Positions 9,012 through 22,845 of a DNA stretch of 64,000 nucleotides are shown piece by piece (positions within the stretch are counted from its first letter, which is position 1; each line of letters begins with the position of its first letter). Under the pieces are notes generated by a model. The model was not told where the DNA came from, ran no database searches, and worked only from the letters and a program-made list of their open reading frames with translations. Made by a program: the position numbers and the translations under genes. Source of the DNA: Sphingobium sp. V4 (GTDB taxonomy: Bacteria > Pseudomonadota > Alphaproteobacteria > Sphingomonadales > Sphingomonadaceae); assembly GCF_029590555.1 (NCBI RefSeq), contig NZ_CP081001.1, positions 2,700,001 through 2,764,000 of the forward strand, given 5' to 3'.

Positions 9012-10333
9012 TAGTTGGCGATGACCTTGGTTGGATCAAATCCGCGCAACAAACCTTCCACAAAGCTGGTTTTACTCGCCAAGGGATAGTCGCCCAGCGC
9101 CTCGATCTTGCAACGCTCCTGCGATCCATCGACCAGATTGCGAACCGTTACCTCACCTTGGGCCAGTTCATCGTCGCCAATGATGATGGCCGTTTGCGCA
9201 CCGGCCGCGTTGGCGCGCTGCATCCGCTTTTTCATATTACCGCGGAAACCCATATCAGTGACGACGCCGGCGCGGCGCAGATTGGCGACGATACCGATCG
9301 CAACTGCTTCGGCCGCTTCGCCCATCGGAATCACGGCAACGTCGATGCGTGCTGCCTCCGGCATGTCCACCAGCATCGCCAGCCGCTCGATCCCCGCCGC
9401 CCAGCCGACCGCCGGGGTGGAGGGACCACCCAGATTCTCGATCAGCCCGTCATAGCGGCCGCCGCCCAGCACCGTGCCCTGCGCGCCGAGTCGGTCGGTG
9501 ATGAACTCGAACGCGGTGTGGCGATAATAATCGAGGCCGCGAACCAGCCGGGCATTGCGCTCCCACGCCACGCCCGCCGCGTCGAGACCACTCGTCACCT
9601 TCTCGAAGAAGCCCCGCGCCGCGTCGGTCAGATAGGCGTCGATGTCGGGCGCGCTGTCGGCCGCCGGACGATCGCGCGGATCCTTGCTGTCGAGGATGCG
9701 CAGCGGATTACGCTGCAACCGATCCAGGCTTTCTTCCGACAGCTGGTCACGATGGGCCTCGAAATGGGCGACCAGCGCCGCGCGCCACGCCTCGCGGCTT
9801 TCCGCGTCGCCCAGCGTGTTGAGGTTCAGCGTCACGCCGTCGGAGACGCCCAATTCCCGGAGCAACTGGTCGGCAAAGACCAGCAGTTCCACGTCCGCGC
9901 CCGGCTCGGCCGCGCCGATGATTTCCGCATCGAGCTGGTGGAACTGGCGGAAGCGGCCCTTTTGCGGGCGCTCGTAGCGGAACAGCGGGCCGTGGGTCGC
10001 GACCTTCAGCGGCGCATATTGCTGCCAGCCCTCGGTGATATAGGCGCGGCTGATGCCGGCGGTGAATTCGGGGCGCAGCGTGATGCTGTCGCCGCCCCGA
10101 TCCGTGAACGTGTACATCTCCTTGGAGACGACGTCGGTCGATTCGCCGAGCGAACGGGCGAATACAGCCGTGGATTCGAACACCGGCACTTCCACGCGCT
10201 GAAAGCCGTAGAGTTTGCGCACCCGGTCGAACGTCGCAACCACATGCGCGAACCGCTCCTGGAACGCCTCCGCCGTGCCGCCCAACATGTCCTGCGTGCC
10301 GCGCACCGGGCGCGGCGTTTCTTGTTTCGCCAT
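9011..10333 (-). CDS. hisS: Histidyl-tRNA synthetase
   Basis: A 440-residue class II aminoacyl-tRNA synthetase. Motif 2 ([19 protein letters not shown]), the histidine-specific HisA loop ([15 protein letters not shown]), the GGGRYDGL element and a C-terminal anticodon-binding domain (from about residue 335, [16 protein letters not shown]) are all visible. It is the first gene of hisS-prfA-prmC, joined to prfA by a TAATG overlap. An ATG start is clear. Confidence 0.97.
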   Translation of the reverse strand: MAKQETPRPVRGTQDMLGGTAEAFQERFAHVVATFDRVRKLYGFQRVEVPVFESTAVFARSLGESTDVVSKEMYTFTDRGGDSITLRPEFTAGISRAYITEGWQQYAPLKVATHGPLFRYERPQKGRFRQFHQLDAEIIGAAEPGADVELLVFADQLLRELGVSDGVTLNLNTLGDAESREAWRAALVAHFEAHRDQLSEESLDRLQRNPLRILDSKDPRDRPAADSAPDIDAYLTDAARGFFEKVTSGLDAAGVAWERNARLVRGLDYYRHTAFEFITDRLGAQGTVLGGGRYDGLIENLGGPSTPAVGWAAGIERLAMLVDMPEAARIDVAVIPMGEAAEAVAIGIVANLRRAGVVTDMGFRGNMKKRMQRANAAGAQTAIIIGDDELAQGEVTVRNLVDGSQERCKIEALGDYPLASKTSFVEGLLRGFDPTKVIAN

Positions 10334-10391
10334 GGCGCGCGCCTTTAACGGTAATTGTTGCCCAAGGAAACGCGCTTTTTCGAGCAGTCCG

Positions 10392-11726
10392 CTAGAAGGT
10401 GGCGGTCAGCGCGAGCGACACATAGCGCACGTCGCCGCCGCCCGGCGCATTGGGCGCGCCGCGCAGGAAACGCCCCTTGCCCAGCCAGCTGGCATTGATT
10501 TCGGTGCGCAGCAGCCTGGGGACCGTCCACCAGCGCAGCCGCCCGTCGATCATATGACCGGCGAAGCGGCCCGAACGGCCGGTCGCGTCCCGCACGCCGG
10601 TGGTCGAAAAGGCGTCGGTTCGCGACGCCAGCCACATCGGATGCCAGTTGGCGAACAGGTCGATCCGCTTGCCCGGCGCCATCTCCAGCCGCAGGCCAGG
10701 GGTCAGAATATTGGCCCTGTGGGTCTGGGCAAAGATGCCCGCCGGCACGAAATCGCCCCGGCGCATTCCGAACAACGTGTCGAACCGGCCATAATCGCCG
10801 CCGCTCCGGTCGCCGCTGGCATAATCGAACTCGGCGGAGAGGCGCGCCCTGAGCGGTCCCGCGAAACTGTAGCCGGCGTCGGCATGGACGAACCAGGCGG
10901 CGACGTCGAGCGGCGCGGCGCCCGGCGCGGTTCCCGCCCGCACGCGCCCCATCTGCCAGATGCCTTCCACTTCAAAATCGAGGGATGCGGGGGCGGGATC
11001 GCGCATCAGCCGCAGGCTCATGCTGTGCAAATGGCGATTGCGGGTCGGCCGCCCCGGCGCATCGCGCTCGGCAAGGCCGATATAGCCCAGTTCGATCATC
11101 GACCGGCGCGACAATGTCTGCGCCGCATAGCCGCCCCACAGCCGAAGGTCCGCACTTTCCCGGTCGATTGCCGCATCATTGTCCAGCACGGACGCCTCGT
11201 CGTCGGGCCGCCGCATCTGCGGCAGGACGTAGATCAGCGTCGCCGATCCGCCCGTCCCGCTCGCCAGGTCGATCCGCGCCCCGGTATAGCCGTTGGTGGT
11301 GTTGCGATAATCGTCCGCCGCGACCAGCCGCCGCGCGCCCAGGTTCAGCATGAAACGGCCGAGCTGGACCGAACTCTTGCTGCCCGGCCCAAGCAGCGGG
11401 CCGAGATCCGCAGCGACATAAGCCTGCACCGGCTCCAGCGTATTGACTTCGCCCGTACCGATTCCTTCGCCCGGATGACCATCCCAGACGCGGCTGTCCC
11501 ACAATTCCAAGCCGACATGGAGCGGGCCGGACCGATAGTCGGCAGCCAGCACGCTCCGCAGGCTGACGAGATCGATCCGGTCGTCGAGGCCAGCGCGCGC
11601 CTGCCCGTCGAGCGCCTCATAACGCAGCCGGACATTGCCGGAGAGCGCGAACCCATCTGCCTGCGCGGACACGGGTGAGGCGATGGCAAGGGCGGAAGCG
11701 GCAAAAAACAGGCGTAATGGCGTCAC
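10392..11726 (-). CDS. Alginate-export-family outer membrane channel
   Basis: A 444-residue protein with a signal peptide (cleavage after SPVSAQA) and alternating strand pattern throughout, ending in LALTATF, a typical C-terminal beta-signal with a terminal Phe. The repeated conserved stretches ([38 protein letters not shown]) match the alginate export (AlgE-like) porin domain. It would form an 18-strand barrel-type channel in the outer membrane; the substrate cannot be told from sequence, and no alginate genes are nearby. The start is GTG with AAGGAG seven bases upstream. Confidence 0.82.
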   Translation of the reverse strand: MTPLRLFFAASALAIASPVSAQADGFALSGNVRLRYEALDGQARAGLDDRIDLVSLRSVLAADYRSGPLHVGLELWDSRVWDGHPGEGIGTGEVNTLEPVQAYVAADLGPLLGPGSKSSVQLGRFMLNLGARRLVAADDYRNTTNGYTGARIDLASGTGGSATLIYVLPQMRRPDDEASVLDNDAAIDRESADLRLWGGYAAQTLSRRSMIELGYIGLAERDAPGRPTRNRHLHSMSLRLMRDPAPASLDFEVEGIWQMGRVRAGTAPGAAPLDVAAWFVHADAGYSFAGPLRARLSAEFDYASGDRSGGDYGRFDTLFGMRRGDFVPAGIFAQTHRANILTPGLRLEMAPGKRIDLFANWHPMWLASRTDAFSTTGVRDATGRSGRFAGHMIDGRLRWWTVPRLLRTEINASWLGKGRFLRGAPNAPGGGDVRYVSLALTATF

Positions 11727-11943
11727 GACCAGGCTCCTTCTTCCCGCAATTGCGGGGGTGATGAGGCAGCCTTTGGCGCGCGAGCGCTGACCGGGAAGGC
11801 GCTGATCCCGATGGCGCGGGCATGGCCAAAAGCCGCGCGCGGATCAAGCCCTTTTGCGTCGGCAGGGGTGGACGCGCGCCCGTCCTGCCGCCATGCTGAA
11901 CCCATCGGGGCCGTCCGGCCCACATGCCTTTTCGGAGACCTCC

Positions 11944-13863
11944 ATGATCCGCAGCCTTGCTGCCGCCCTCTATCTTTCGTCCGCGATCGCCAGCCCGCTG
12001 CTGGCGCAGGACGTCATCCGGTCCAAGCCTAGCGCCCAGTCCGTCAACGACGCCGCCCCGGCACCCAGGGACGTGCCCTATCCCGGCGGCACGATCCGGC
12101 TGGAGGTCGATGCGAGCGACACGACCCAGCGCATCTTCCGCGTCAGGGAGACGATACCCGTCGCTTCGGCGGGTCCGCTCACCCTGCTGATGCCCGAATG
12201 GCTGCCCGGCAATCATGCCCCGCGCGGGCAGATCGAGAAGCTGACCGGCGTCACTTTCACCGCCAATGGCCAGCCGGTCGCATGGAAGCGCGATCCGCTG
12301 AACGTCTATGCCTTCAACCTCGACGTGCCGCAGGGCGCGACCGAGGTGGTGGCGCAGTTCCAGTTCCTGTCCGCCACCCAGCCCAACCAGGGCCGGGTCG
12401 TCGTGACGCCGAGGATGCTGAACATCCAGTGGGAAAGCGTCTCGCTCTATCCGGCCGGCTATTATACCCGCCAGATCCCGATCCAGGCGACCGTCACCTA
12501 TCCGGCCGGCTGGCAGGCCGCGACCGCGCTGCGCGGCACGAAGACGGGTGATAAAGTCGCCTATGAGACGATCGACTATGAAGCCTTGCAGGATTCGCCC
12601 GTCTTCGCCGGCCGCCATTTCAAGCCGGTGGACCTTGGCAGCAATGTGACGCTCAACATCGTCGCGGACGATGCCGACGAACTGGACTATAAGCCCGAGC
12701 AGATCGCCAGGCACAGGAAGCTGGTGGCCGAAGCGGGCGCGCTGTTCGGCGCCTATCATTTCAACCATTATGACTTCCTGCTCGCCATCACGGACGAGAT
12801 GGGCGGCATTGGCCTCGAACATCATCGCTCATCCGAGAATCAGGTCGAGCCGGGCTATTTCAAGAAATGGGATTCGGGCGAGGCGCTGCTGGACCGCAAC
12901 CTGCTGCCGCATGAATTCACCCATAGCTGGGACGGCAAGTTCCGCCGCCCCGACCTGCTCTGGACGCCCGACTTCAACGTGCCGATGCAGGATAATCTCC
13001 TGTGGGTCTATGAAGGGCAGACGCAATTCTGGGGCTATGTGCTGGGCGCGCGCTCGGGCCTGTTCACGAAGGCCGAGACGCTGGACGCCTATGCCCAGAT
13101 CGCGGCGAAACTGGACACGGCGGTCGGCCGCGAGTGGCGCCCCATGGAAGATACCACCCACGATCCGATCATCTCCGCGCGCCGGCCCAAGGGCTGGGCC
13201 AGCTGGCAGCGGTCCGAGGATTATTATAATGAAGGGCTGATGATCTGGTTGGAGGCCGACGCGATCATCGCCAAGGCGACGCGCGGCAAGAAGGGGCTGG
13301 ACGATTTCGCCAAGGCCTTCTTCGGCATCAAGCCGGGCGACTGGGGCCAGGTCGTCTACAACCGCGACGAGGTCGTCCGCACGCTGAACGACATCGCACC
13401 CTATGACTGGGCCGGTTTCTTCCAGAAATATGTCGATTCGCCGACGAAGGAGACGCCCAAGGGTGGCTTCATCCTGGGCGGCTACAAGCTGGTCTATGGC
13501 GATACGCCCAACGCCATCACCAAGGCGGCCGAGGGCGCCAACAAGATGGTCGACCAGAGTTTCGGGATCGGCGCCATCGTCAAGAATGACGGCGAGATCA
13601 GCGGCGTGATCTGGGACAGCGCAGCGTTCAAGGCCGGGCTGGCCGTGGGGTCGAAAATATTGGCGGTCAATGGCGACGAATTTTCCGGCGATGTGTGGAA
13701 GGCCGCGATCAACGCCAAGGCGCCGATCCAGATCATCCTAAAGCAGGATAAATACTATCGCACTTTGACACTCGATTATTCGGGCGGGCTGCGCTATCCG
13801 CGCCTGGAAAAGACAGGAGAGGGTGAAGGCAGCCTCGATCGGCTGCTCAAACCGAGAACATAA
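11944..13863 (+). CDS. Secreted M61 family metallopeptidase with PDZ domain
   Basis: About 639 residues. The ATG at 11944 has GGAGA upstream and opens a signal peptide (MIRSLAAALYLSSAIASPLLAQ). The M61 (glycyl aminopeptidase-like) catalytic zinc motif HEFTH follows LLP near residue 320, preceded by the conserved GGIGLEHHRSSE segment and followed by a downstream Glu-containing stretch (LWVYEGQTQFWG) that supplies the third zinc ligand. A C-terminal PDZ domain covers roughly residues 535-620 (IVKNDGEISGVIWDSAAFKAG). Expected to be periplasmic. ppa follows in the same direction after 36 bases. Confidence 0.93.
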   Translation: MIRSLAAALYLSSAIASPLLAQDVIRSKPSAQSVNDAAPAPRDVPYPGGTIRLEVDASDTTQRIFRVRETIPVASAGPLTLLMPEWLPGNHAPRGQIEKLTGVTFTANGQPVAWKRDPLNVYAFNLDVPQGATEVVAQFQFLSATQPNQGRVVVTPRMLNIQWESVSLYPAGYYTRQIPIQATVTYPAGWQAATALRGTKTGDKVAYETIDYEALQDSPVFAGRHFKPVDLGSNVTLNIVADDADELDYKPEQIARHRKLVAEAGALFGAYHFNHYDFLLAITDEMGGIGLEHHRSSENQVEPGYFKKWDSGEALLDRNLLPHEFTHSWDGKFRRPDLLWTPDFNVPMQDNLLWVYEGQTQFWGYVLGARSGLFTKAETLDAYAQIAAKLDTAVGREWRPMEDTTHDPIISARRPKGWASWQRSEDYYNEGLMIWLEADAIIAKATRGKKGLDDFAKAFFGIKPGDWGQVVYNRDEVVRTLNDIAPYDWAGFFQKYVDSPTKETPKGGFILGGYKLVYGDTPNAITKAAEGANKMVDQSFGIGAIVKNDGEISGVIWDSAAFKAGLAVGSKILAVNGDEFSGDVWKAAINAKAPIQIILKQDKYYRTLTLDYSGGLRYPRLEKTGEGEGSLDRLLKPRT

Positions 13864-13899
13864 TCACCCGCAAAGCAACGTGTAGGAAAAGGCATTTCC

Positions 13900-14442
13900 A
13901 TGAATATCGAACTGATCCCGGTGGGCGACGATCCGCCCCACAGCCTGAACGTCATCATCGAAGTGCCGACCGGTGGCGAGCCGGTGAAATATGAGTTCGA
14001 CAAGGCGTCTGGCGCGCTGTTCGTGGACCGCATCCTGCACACGCCGATGCGCTATCCGGCAAACTACGGCTTCGTGCCGCACACGCTGTCGCCGGACGGC
14101 GATCCGCTCGACGCGCTGGTGATCGCCCGCTCGCCCTTCATCCCCGGCGCCGTCGTGGCAGCCCGCCCGATCGCGGTGCTGAACCTGGAAGATGAAGCCG
14201 GCGGCGACGAAAAGCTGGTGTGCGTGCCGGCCGACTCGGTCTTCCCTTATTATTCCAATGTGAGCGAGAAGGACGACCTGCCCGGCATCGTGATGGAGCA
14301 GATCGAGCATTTCTTCACCCACTACAAGGATCTGGAGAAGAAGAAGTGGGTGCGTGTCGGCACCTGGGGCGGCGCAGACGATGCCAAGCGCATCACGCTG
14401 GAAGCGATCGAACGCTACAAGGCGGAAAAGAAGGCGGCCTGA
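13900..14442 (+). CDS. ppa: Inorganic pyrophosphatase (family I)
   Basis: A 180-residue soluble enzyme that splits pyrophosphate into two phosphates to pull biosynthetic reactions forward. The signature DGDPLDALV (metal-binding aspartates) is at about residues 66-74, with the conserved RYPANYGFVPHTL just before and the C-terminal KDLEKKKWVRVGTW stretch. Full length. AGGAAAAGG lies upstream of the ATG. A rho-independent terminator follows at 14467. Confidence 0.97.
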   Translation: MNIELIPVGDDPPHSLNVIIEVPTGGEPVKYEFDKASGALFVDRILHTPMRYPANYGFVPHTLSPDGDPLDALVIARSPFIPGAVVAARPIAVLNLEDEAGGDEKLVCVPADSVFPYYSNVSEKDDLPGIVMEQIEHFFTHYKDLEKKKWVRVGTWGGADDAKRITLEAIERYKAEKKAA

Positions 14443-14466
14443 GGCCGGCCCTTCCGATCGAACAAG

Positions 14467-14499
14467 AAGGCCGCACCGGATGATCGGGGCGGCCTTTTT
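14467..14499 (+). terminator. Rho-independent terminator of ppa
   Basis: Eight-base stem AAGGCCGC/GCGGCCTT with a 14-base loop, followed by five T, 25 bases after the ppa stop. It lies between the convergent ends of ppa and the MocR regulator. Confidence 0.85.
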
Positions 14500-14531
14500 C
14501 TTTGGTCAGGTTCGTGCCTTCCCAGCCATCC

Positions 14532-15995
14532 TCAAATCAATCGATCCGCCTCCAGCGCGAGGGCGAGCGAATCGCGCGCCTTGGGCATCCGCGCATGAAG
14601 CCGGGCGTCGGCCTCCACCAGCCGCTCGACGCCCGCCTCCAGTTGCGCCTCGTCCAGCGTGAAAGGCAGGCGCAGGAATCGCTCGAACGCGCCGCCGACG
14701 CCGAAGCGCGGCCCCGCCGCGATACGCACCCCCAGACTTTCGGCCAGGGCGGCGAGCGCGGTCGCCTCCGCGCGCGGCAGTTCGGCCCAGAGGGAGAGGC
14801 CGCCCGCCGGCGCCTCGACCCGCCAATGGGGAAGGTGCCGCGCGATCAGGCCCATCAGCTGGTCGCGCCGGTCGCGCAGTACCGCCGCCCGCGCGCCCAG
14901 CCCGACATCGGCATCGATCAGTTGCGCGACGGCCAGCTGTTCGACCACGGGGCTGGCCATGTCCATCGTCGTGCGCAGGCGGCCGAGCGCGGCGACGGTC
15001 TGCGCATCGGCGCGAATCCAGCCGACGCGCAGGCCGCCCCAGAAAATCTTGCTGGCCGATCCCAGGGTGATGACCTGCCGCCCGGACAGGTCGTGCATCG
15101 CGACCGGCGGTGGGGGCGAGAAGTCGAGGCCCATGGCCACCATCGTCTCGTCGACGATCAGCGGCGTATGGGTGCGCGCGGCCGCCGCGACCAGCGCACG
15201 GCGCGTGGCGGGGTCCATGCTGCGCCCGGTGGGATTGTGGAAATCGGCGATGACATAGGCGAAGCGGGGCGCGGTCTGGCGGAATGCCGCCTCCATGGCG
15301 TCGATGTCCCAACCCTGCATGGGCAGGCCGACCGGCACGGGGACGACATGGGCGCGCTGCAACGCCTGGATCGCATTATGGTAGGTGGGATGGTCGATCA
15401 CCGCCCGGTCGCCCGGCCCCGCCAGCCACTTGAGCAGCAGGGAGAAGCCCTGCTGCGCACCGTTCGTCACCATGATCTGGTCGGGAGAGGTCGGGCAGCC
15501 GCGCCGTTCATAATGGGCGGCGATCGCGCGGCGCAGCACCATCAGGCCGAGCGGATCATAGCCAAGGTCGCCGAGATAGGCGGGAAGCGCCTCCACCGCT
15601 GCCTGATAGGCGCGGCCGACCCCCGGCGCGGCGGGCAGCGCCGCATGGGTCCAGTTGAGGATATTGCCGCCGCCGCCCGAATCCCGATCTTCCTGCGGCG
15701 CTTCGACATGACCCGTCGGCAGACGGGTGACGCTGCCCGATCCCTGCCGGCTTTCGAGAAACCCCTCGTCGCGGAGCCGGTCGAAAGCGGCGGCGACGGT
15801 GGTGCGCGACAGGCCGAGCGCGGCGGCCAGTTCCCTTTCTCCGGGCAGGCGGACATTCAGGCCCACCCGGCCGTCCAGCACCAGCATCCGGAGCGCCTGC
15901 GCGAGCTGGCGATAGGCCGGCTCCGCGCTGTCCTGCGCGCGCCAGGCGCCCAGCAGGCGCAGGAGAGAGGGTGGACGAAGCAACGAAGTGGACAT
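14532..15995 (-). CDS. MocR-family (GntR-HTH / aminotransferase fold) regulator, YczR-like
   Basis: About 487 residues from the ATG at 15995 (another ATG at 16004 is possible). An N-terminal winged helix (about residues 25-95, with LPGERELAAALGLSRTTVAAAF and EGFLESRQGSGSV) is followed by a fold-type I aminotransferase-like domain. In this domain SASKIFWGG holds the PLP-binding lysine and HNPTG the cofactor-site asparagine. MocR regulators sense PLP or a ligand and control a neighbouring gene. It is divergent from a yczE-type gene, the known YczR-YczE arrangement, so that gene is its probable target. Confidence 0.9.
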   Translation of the reverse strand: MSTSLLRPPSLLRLLGAWRAQDSAEPAYRQLAQALRMLVLDGRVGLNVRLPGERELAAALGLSRTTVAAAFDRLRDEGFLESRQGSGSVTRLPTGHVEAPQEDRDSGGGGNILNWTHAALPAAPGVGRAYQAAVEALPAYLGDLGYDPLGLMVLRRAIAAHYERRGCPTSPDQIMVTNGAQQGFSLLLKWLAGPGDRAVIDHPTYHNAIQALQRAHVVPVPVGLPMQGWDIDAMEAAFRQTAPRFAYVIADFHNPTGRSMDPATRRALVAAAARTHTPLIVDETMVAMGLDFSPPPPVAMHDLSGRQVITLGSASKIFWGGLRVGWIRADAQTVAALGRLRTTMDMASPVVEQLAVAQLIDADVGLGARAAVLRDRRDQLMGLIARHLPHWRVEAPAGGLSLWAELPRAEATALAALAESLGVRIAAGPRFGVGGAFERFLRLPFTLDEAQLEAGVERLVEADARLHARMPKARDSLALALEADRLI

Positions 15996-16004
15996 GAGGG
16001 TCAT

Positions 16005-16083
16005 CCCGTTCTGGCCATGGATCAGGGCCATTTATGCCAGATTGGTCCTTTTGAAAAAGGCCAGTTGCGCGGAAGAAGCCTCC
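16005..16083. promoter_or_regulatory. Divergent control region with probable MocR operator
   Basis: The gap between the regulator and yczE is under 90 bases and must contain both promoters. At 16043-16063 there is an interrupted palindrome, TGGTCCTTTT-g-AAAAAGGCCA (8 of 10 pairs match). The pentamer GGCCA recurs at 16013, 16026 and 16059; the last two are 33 bases apart, about three helical turns. MocR proteins usually bind repeated half-sites in such divergent regions. The site assignment is inference. Confidence 0.5.
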
Positions 16084-16686
16084 ATGATGATGCAACGCCG
16101 CCTTTTCCAGCTTGTCTGGGGCCTCGCCCTCTACGGCTTTTCCATGGCGCTGATGCTGCGCGCCGATCTGGGGCTCGATCCCTGGGACGTGCTGCACCAG
16201 GGACTTGCCCCGAAACTGGGCCTGAGCTTCGGCATGACGGTCAATCTGATCGGCGCCCTCGTGCTGCTGCTCTGGTGGCCGCTCCGGCAGCGGCCCGGAA
16301 TCGGCACCGTCGCCAATATCCTGGTGATCGGGACAGCGGTGGACCTGTCGCTGATGCTGCTGTCGACACCCGAAGGATTTGCGATGCGATCGGCCTGGCT
16401 GGGCGCAGGGATCATCCTCAACGGCCTGGCCGGGGGTGCCTATATCGGCGCGGGTCTCGGACCGGGGCCGCGCGACGGCCTCATGACAGGCCTGTGCCGC
16501 CGCACCGGCTGGCCGGTTAAATGGGTGCGGACCGGAATCGAGATCGGCGTGCTGGCGATCGGATGGATGCTGGGCGGTACGGTGGGCGTCGGCACCATCC
16601 TGTACGCCGCGACCATCGGCTGGATCGTCCACCACGCCCTGCCCTGGTTCCGCATCGCGGATGTCAAGCAAGCGGCCAGCGCCTGA
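16084..16686 (+). CDS. YczE-type integral membrane protein
   Basis: A 200-residue protein with five or so hydrophobic segments. The family hallmarks are LYGFSMALMLRADLGLDPWDVLHQGL near the N-terminus and the glycine-rich GLGPGPRDGLMTGL segment around residue 125. The start is one of three consecutive ATGs; GGAAGAAG lies upstream of the first. The role of YczE proteins is unknown (a transporter is suspected). Divergent from the MocR regulator at 14532-15995, which very probably controls it. Confidence 0.88.
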   Translation: MMMQRRLFQLVWGLALYGFSMALMLRADLGLDPWDVLHQGLAPKLGLSFGMTVNLIGALVLLLWWPLRQRPGIGTVANILVIGTAVDLSLMLLSTPEGFAMRSAWLGAGIILNGLAGGAYIGAGLGPGPRDGLMTGLCRRTGWPVKWVRTGIEIGVLAIGWMLGGTVGVGTILYAATIGWIVHHALPWFRIADVKQAASA

Positions 16687-16811
16687 AACGGTCGGCACCG
16701 CGATCGAAATCGCGCCATTTCTCGTTGAAAATTCGCGGCCTATCCATTGACGGGGCCGGGCAGACGGGCATGATCCGCCGCGCCCTCCCCCGATCACGGA
16801 GCATCCTCCCC

Positions 16812-21141
<4,330 letters not shown>

Positions 21142-21145
21142 TCCG

Positions 21146-21706
21146 ATGGAGCGGGTCCGTTGCGGCTGGGCCGGGACCGACCCGCTTTATTGCGCCTATC
21201 ATGATGCCGAATGGGGCGTGCCGGAACGCGATTCGCGAATGCTCTGGGAAATGCTGATGCTGGAAGGGTTCCAGGCGGGCCTTTCCTGGATCACCATATT
21301 GCGCAAACGCGAAGGCTTCCGCGCTGCCTTCGCCGGCTTTGATCCCGACAAGGTCGCCGCTTTCGACGATGCCGATGTCGAGCGGCTGATGGGCGATCCC
21401 GGCATCGTGCGCGCACGCGCGAAGATCGAGGCGACGATCCGGGGCGCGCAGATTTTCTGCGCCATGCGCGATTCGGGGGAGGATTTCGCGGCCTATGTCT
21501 GGGCCTTCGTGGATGCCCAGCCGATCCGCAATGACGGCGTGCATTTCCCGGCAAAGACAGACCTGTCCGAAGCCATCTCGAAAGACCTGAAGACGCGCGG
21601 CTTCAAGTTTGTGGGGCCAACCATCGTCTATGCCTGGATGCAGGCGATCGGCATGGTCAACGACCATGCGGTGGATTGCTTCCGCCGCGACGTCGTCAAC
21701 GCATGA
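21146..21706 (+). CDS. tag: DNA-3-methyladenine glycosylase I
   Basis: A 186-residue base-excision repair enzyme that removes 3-methyladenine. The N-terminal RCGWAGTDPLYCAYHDAEWGV and the C-terminal DHAVDCF supply the Cys/His zinc ligands of the Tag family, and LSWITILRKREGFR is the helix-hairpin-helix-like core. Full length. It lies four bases after gyrB and overlaps the next lipoprotein gene by four bases (ATGA), so the three are probably one transcript. Confidence 0.95.
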   Translation: MERVRCGWAGTDPLYCAYHDAEWGVPERDSRMLWEMLMLEGFQAGLSWITILRKREGFRAAFAGFDPDKVAAFDDADVERLMGDPGIVRARAKIEATIRGAQIFCAMRDSGEDFAAYVWAFVDAQPIRNDGVHFPAKTDLSEAISKDLKTRGFKFVGPTIVYAWMQAIGMVNDHAVDCFRRDVVNA

Positions 21707-22218
21707 AGGCGAGCCGGTTCCTGCTCCCGCTGCTGATGATCGGCGGATGTGGAAGCGAGCAACCAGCCGCGAATCGAACCGAGACAACGCCGGAAGTCGC
21801 CGCGCCCATCAACAACAGCATCGCGAACGAGAGCGTGGCACCACCGCCTGTGCCAACACCGCTTCCGTCGGATGAAGCCAAACCCTTGGTTTCACGTGAA
21901 ACACCACCCCGTCGCCCGACGCCAGCCGATTATCGCGCGATCGGCACCGAACCCTTTTGGGCCGTCACGATACGCGGATCGACCGCCCTGCTGGAACGGC
22001 CGGATCATCGCCCGCTCCGCTATAGCGTGGCGCATGACGGGGATGATCGGGCGATCCGTTATCTGGGCGAAGGCTTCACCCTGACCGCGACGGAAGGGCC
22101 GTGCAGCGACGGCATGAGCGACGCAATCTGGTCCGAGCGTGTTCAGATTGCCTTTGGAGAGGGGACGCTCAAGGGCTGCGGCGGTATCCGGGAGGACGAG
22201 GGGCCGGACCGCCCATAG
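21703..22218 (+). CDS. Lipoprotein with COG3650-type domain
   Basis: A 171-residue protein beginning with a lipoprotein signal (MKASRFLLPLLMIGGCGS). After a Pro/Thr-rich linker (about residues 25-75) the C-terminal half starts with YRAIGTEPFWAVTI, the hallmark of the COG3650 family of predicted envelope proteins, and contains two cysteines that could pair. Function unknown. Its start overlaps the tag stop (ATGA). A near-perfect parS site lies inside its coding sequence, encoding VSRET in the linker. Confidence 0.78.
   Translation: MKASRFLLPLLMIGGCGSEQPAANRTETTPEVAAPINNSIANESVAPPPVPTPLPSDEAKPLVSRETPPRRPTPADYRAIGTEPFWAVTIRGSTALLERPDHRPLRYSVAHDGDDRAIRYLGEGFTLTATEGPCSDGMSDAIWSERVQIAFGEGTLKGCGGIREDEGPDRP
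21888..21903. promoter_or_regulatory. parS site (ParB-binding), 15/16 match
   Basis: GGTTTCACGTGAAACA matches the parS consensus TGTTTCACGTGAAACA in 15 of 16 positions, including the whole TTTCACGTGAAA core. It lies within the lipoprotein gene downstream of gyrB-tag and about 13.5 kb from parB. It probably nucleates ParB for chromosome segregation. Confidence 0.8.
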
Positions 22219-22271
22219 CCCTACGCCCGTTCGCTTGGCGCATGTCGAGAAGCGGATAGTGCCGAAGCCGA

Positions 22272-22802
22272 TCAGTCCAGCGTCGCGCCCTCCAGTGCCT
22301 CCATCGTCGCTCGGTCTTCATCCGACACGAATTCGCAGGCGAGCAGGGTCCGTCCCTTGAGCGCTGGTCCCTGCCGTGCGACGATCGAGATCAGGCCCAT
22401 ATCCCTCATCCCCTGATCGGCTTCCGGCAGTTGCCGGGAAAAGCCGAGGCTGGAACTGCCCAGCAATCGATTTGATTCCGACTTTAGATCATAATGTTCC
22501 GCCAGTTGCGCCGCGACTTCTCCCTTGACGAGGACGCCCACGGCCATGCCGCCGAACATAACATCCTGGGCGACGAACCCGTCGCGTTCGATCGGCGCCT
22601 CCAGATGATAGATGGCCGCGCCCAGCCCCGATGTGTCGGGCTTGGCGATCTTTTCCGCCGCTTCATAGAGGGTGGTGGCATTGCCGAGCGAATAGGGCGG
22701 CTGGCACAGGGCCGCGCCGAAGAAATCCGGTTCGGCCGCCAGCGCGGGGAGCGGCGAAAGGGCGAGCAGCAGCGACAGGGGCCGCAAGGAAAATAGCGTC
22801 AT
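22272..22802 (-). CDS. Secreted protein of unknown function
   Basis: About 176 residues from the ATG at 22802; a further ATG at 22820 is also possible and neither has a good Shine-Dalgarno. It begins with a signal peptide (FSLRPLSLLLALSPLPALAA). The mature part has two cysteines, one near its start and one near its end, and mixed helix/strand pattern. I recognise no family. It lies downstream of the helicase gene in the same direction (43-base gap) and is convergent with the COG3650 lipoprotein. Confidence 0.6.
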   Translation of the reverse strand: MTLFSLRPLSLLLALSPLPALAAEPDFFGAALCQPPYSLGNATTLYEAAEKIAKPDTSGLGAAIYHLEAPIERDGFVAQDVMFGGMAVGVLVKGEVAAQLAEHYDLKSESNRLLGSSSLGFSRQLPEADQGMRDMGLISIVARQGPALKGRTLLACEFVSDEDRATMEALEGATLD

Positions 22803-22845
22803 TACAATATCATGGACCATACCCTGATCCCGATCAACATAGGCT

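Noticed and set aside
14502..16520. 672-codon plus-strand frame opposite the MocR regulator
   Set aside because: Shadow of the regulator that runs into the yczE region in the wrong frame.
22219..22271. Possible further copy of the TTCGACAGGCTCAG palindrome
   Set aside because: CGTTCGCTTGGCGCATGTCGAGAAGC-like similarity is too degenerate and lacks the second arm.
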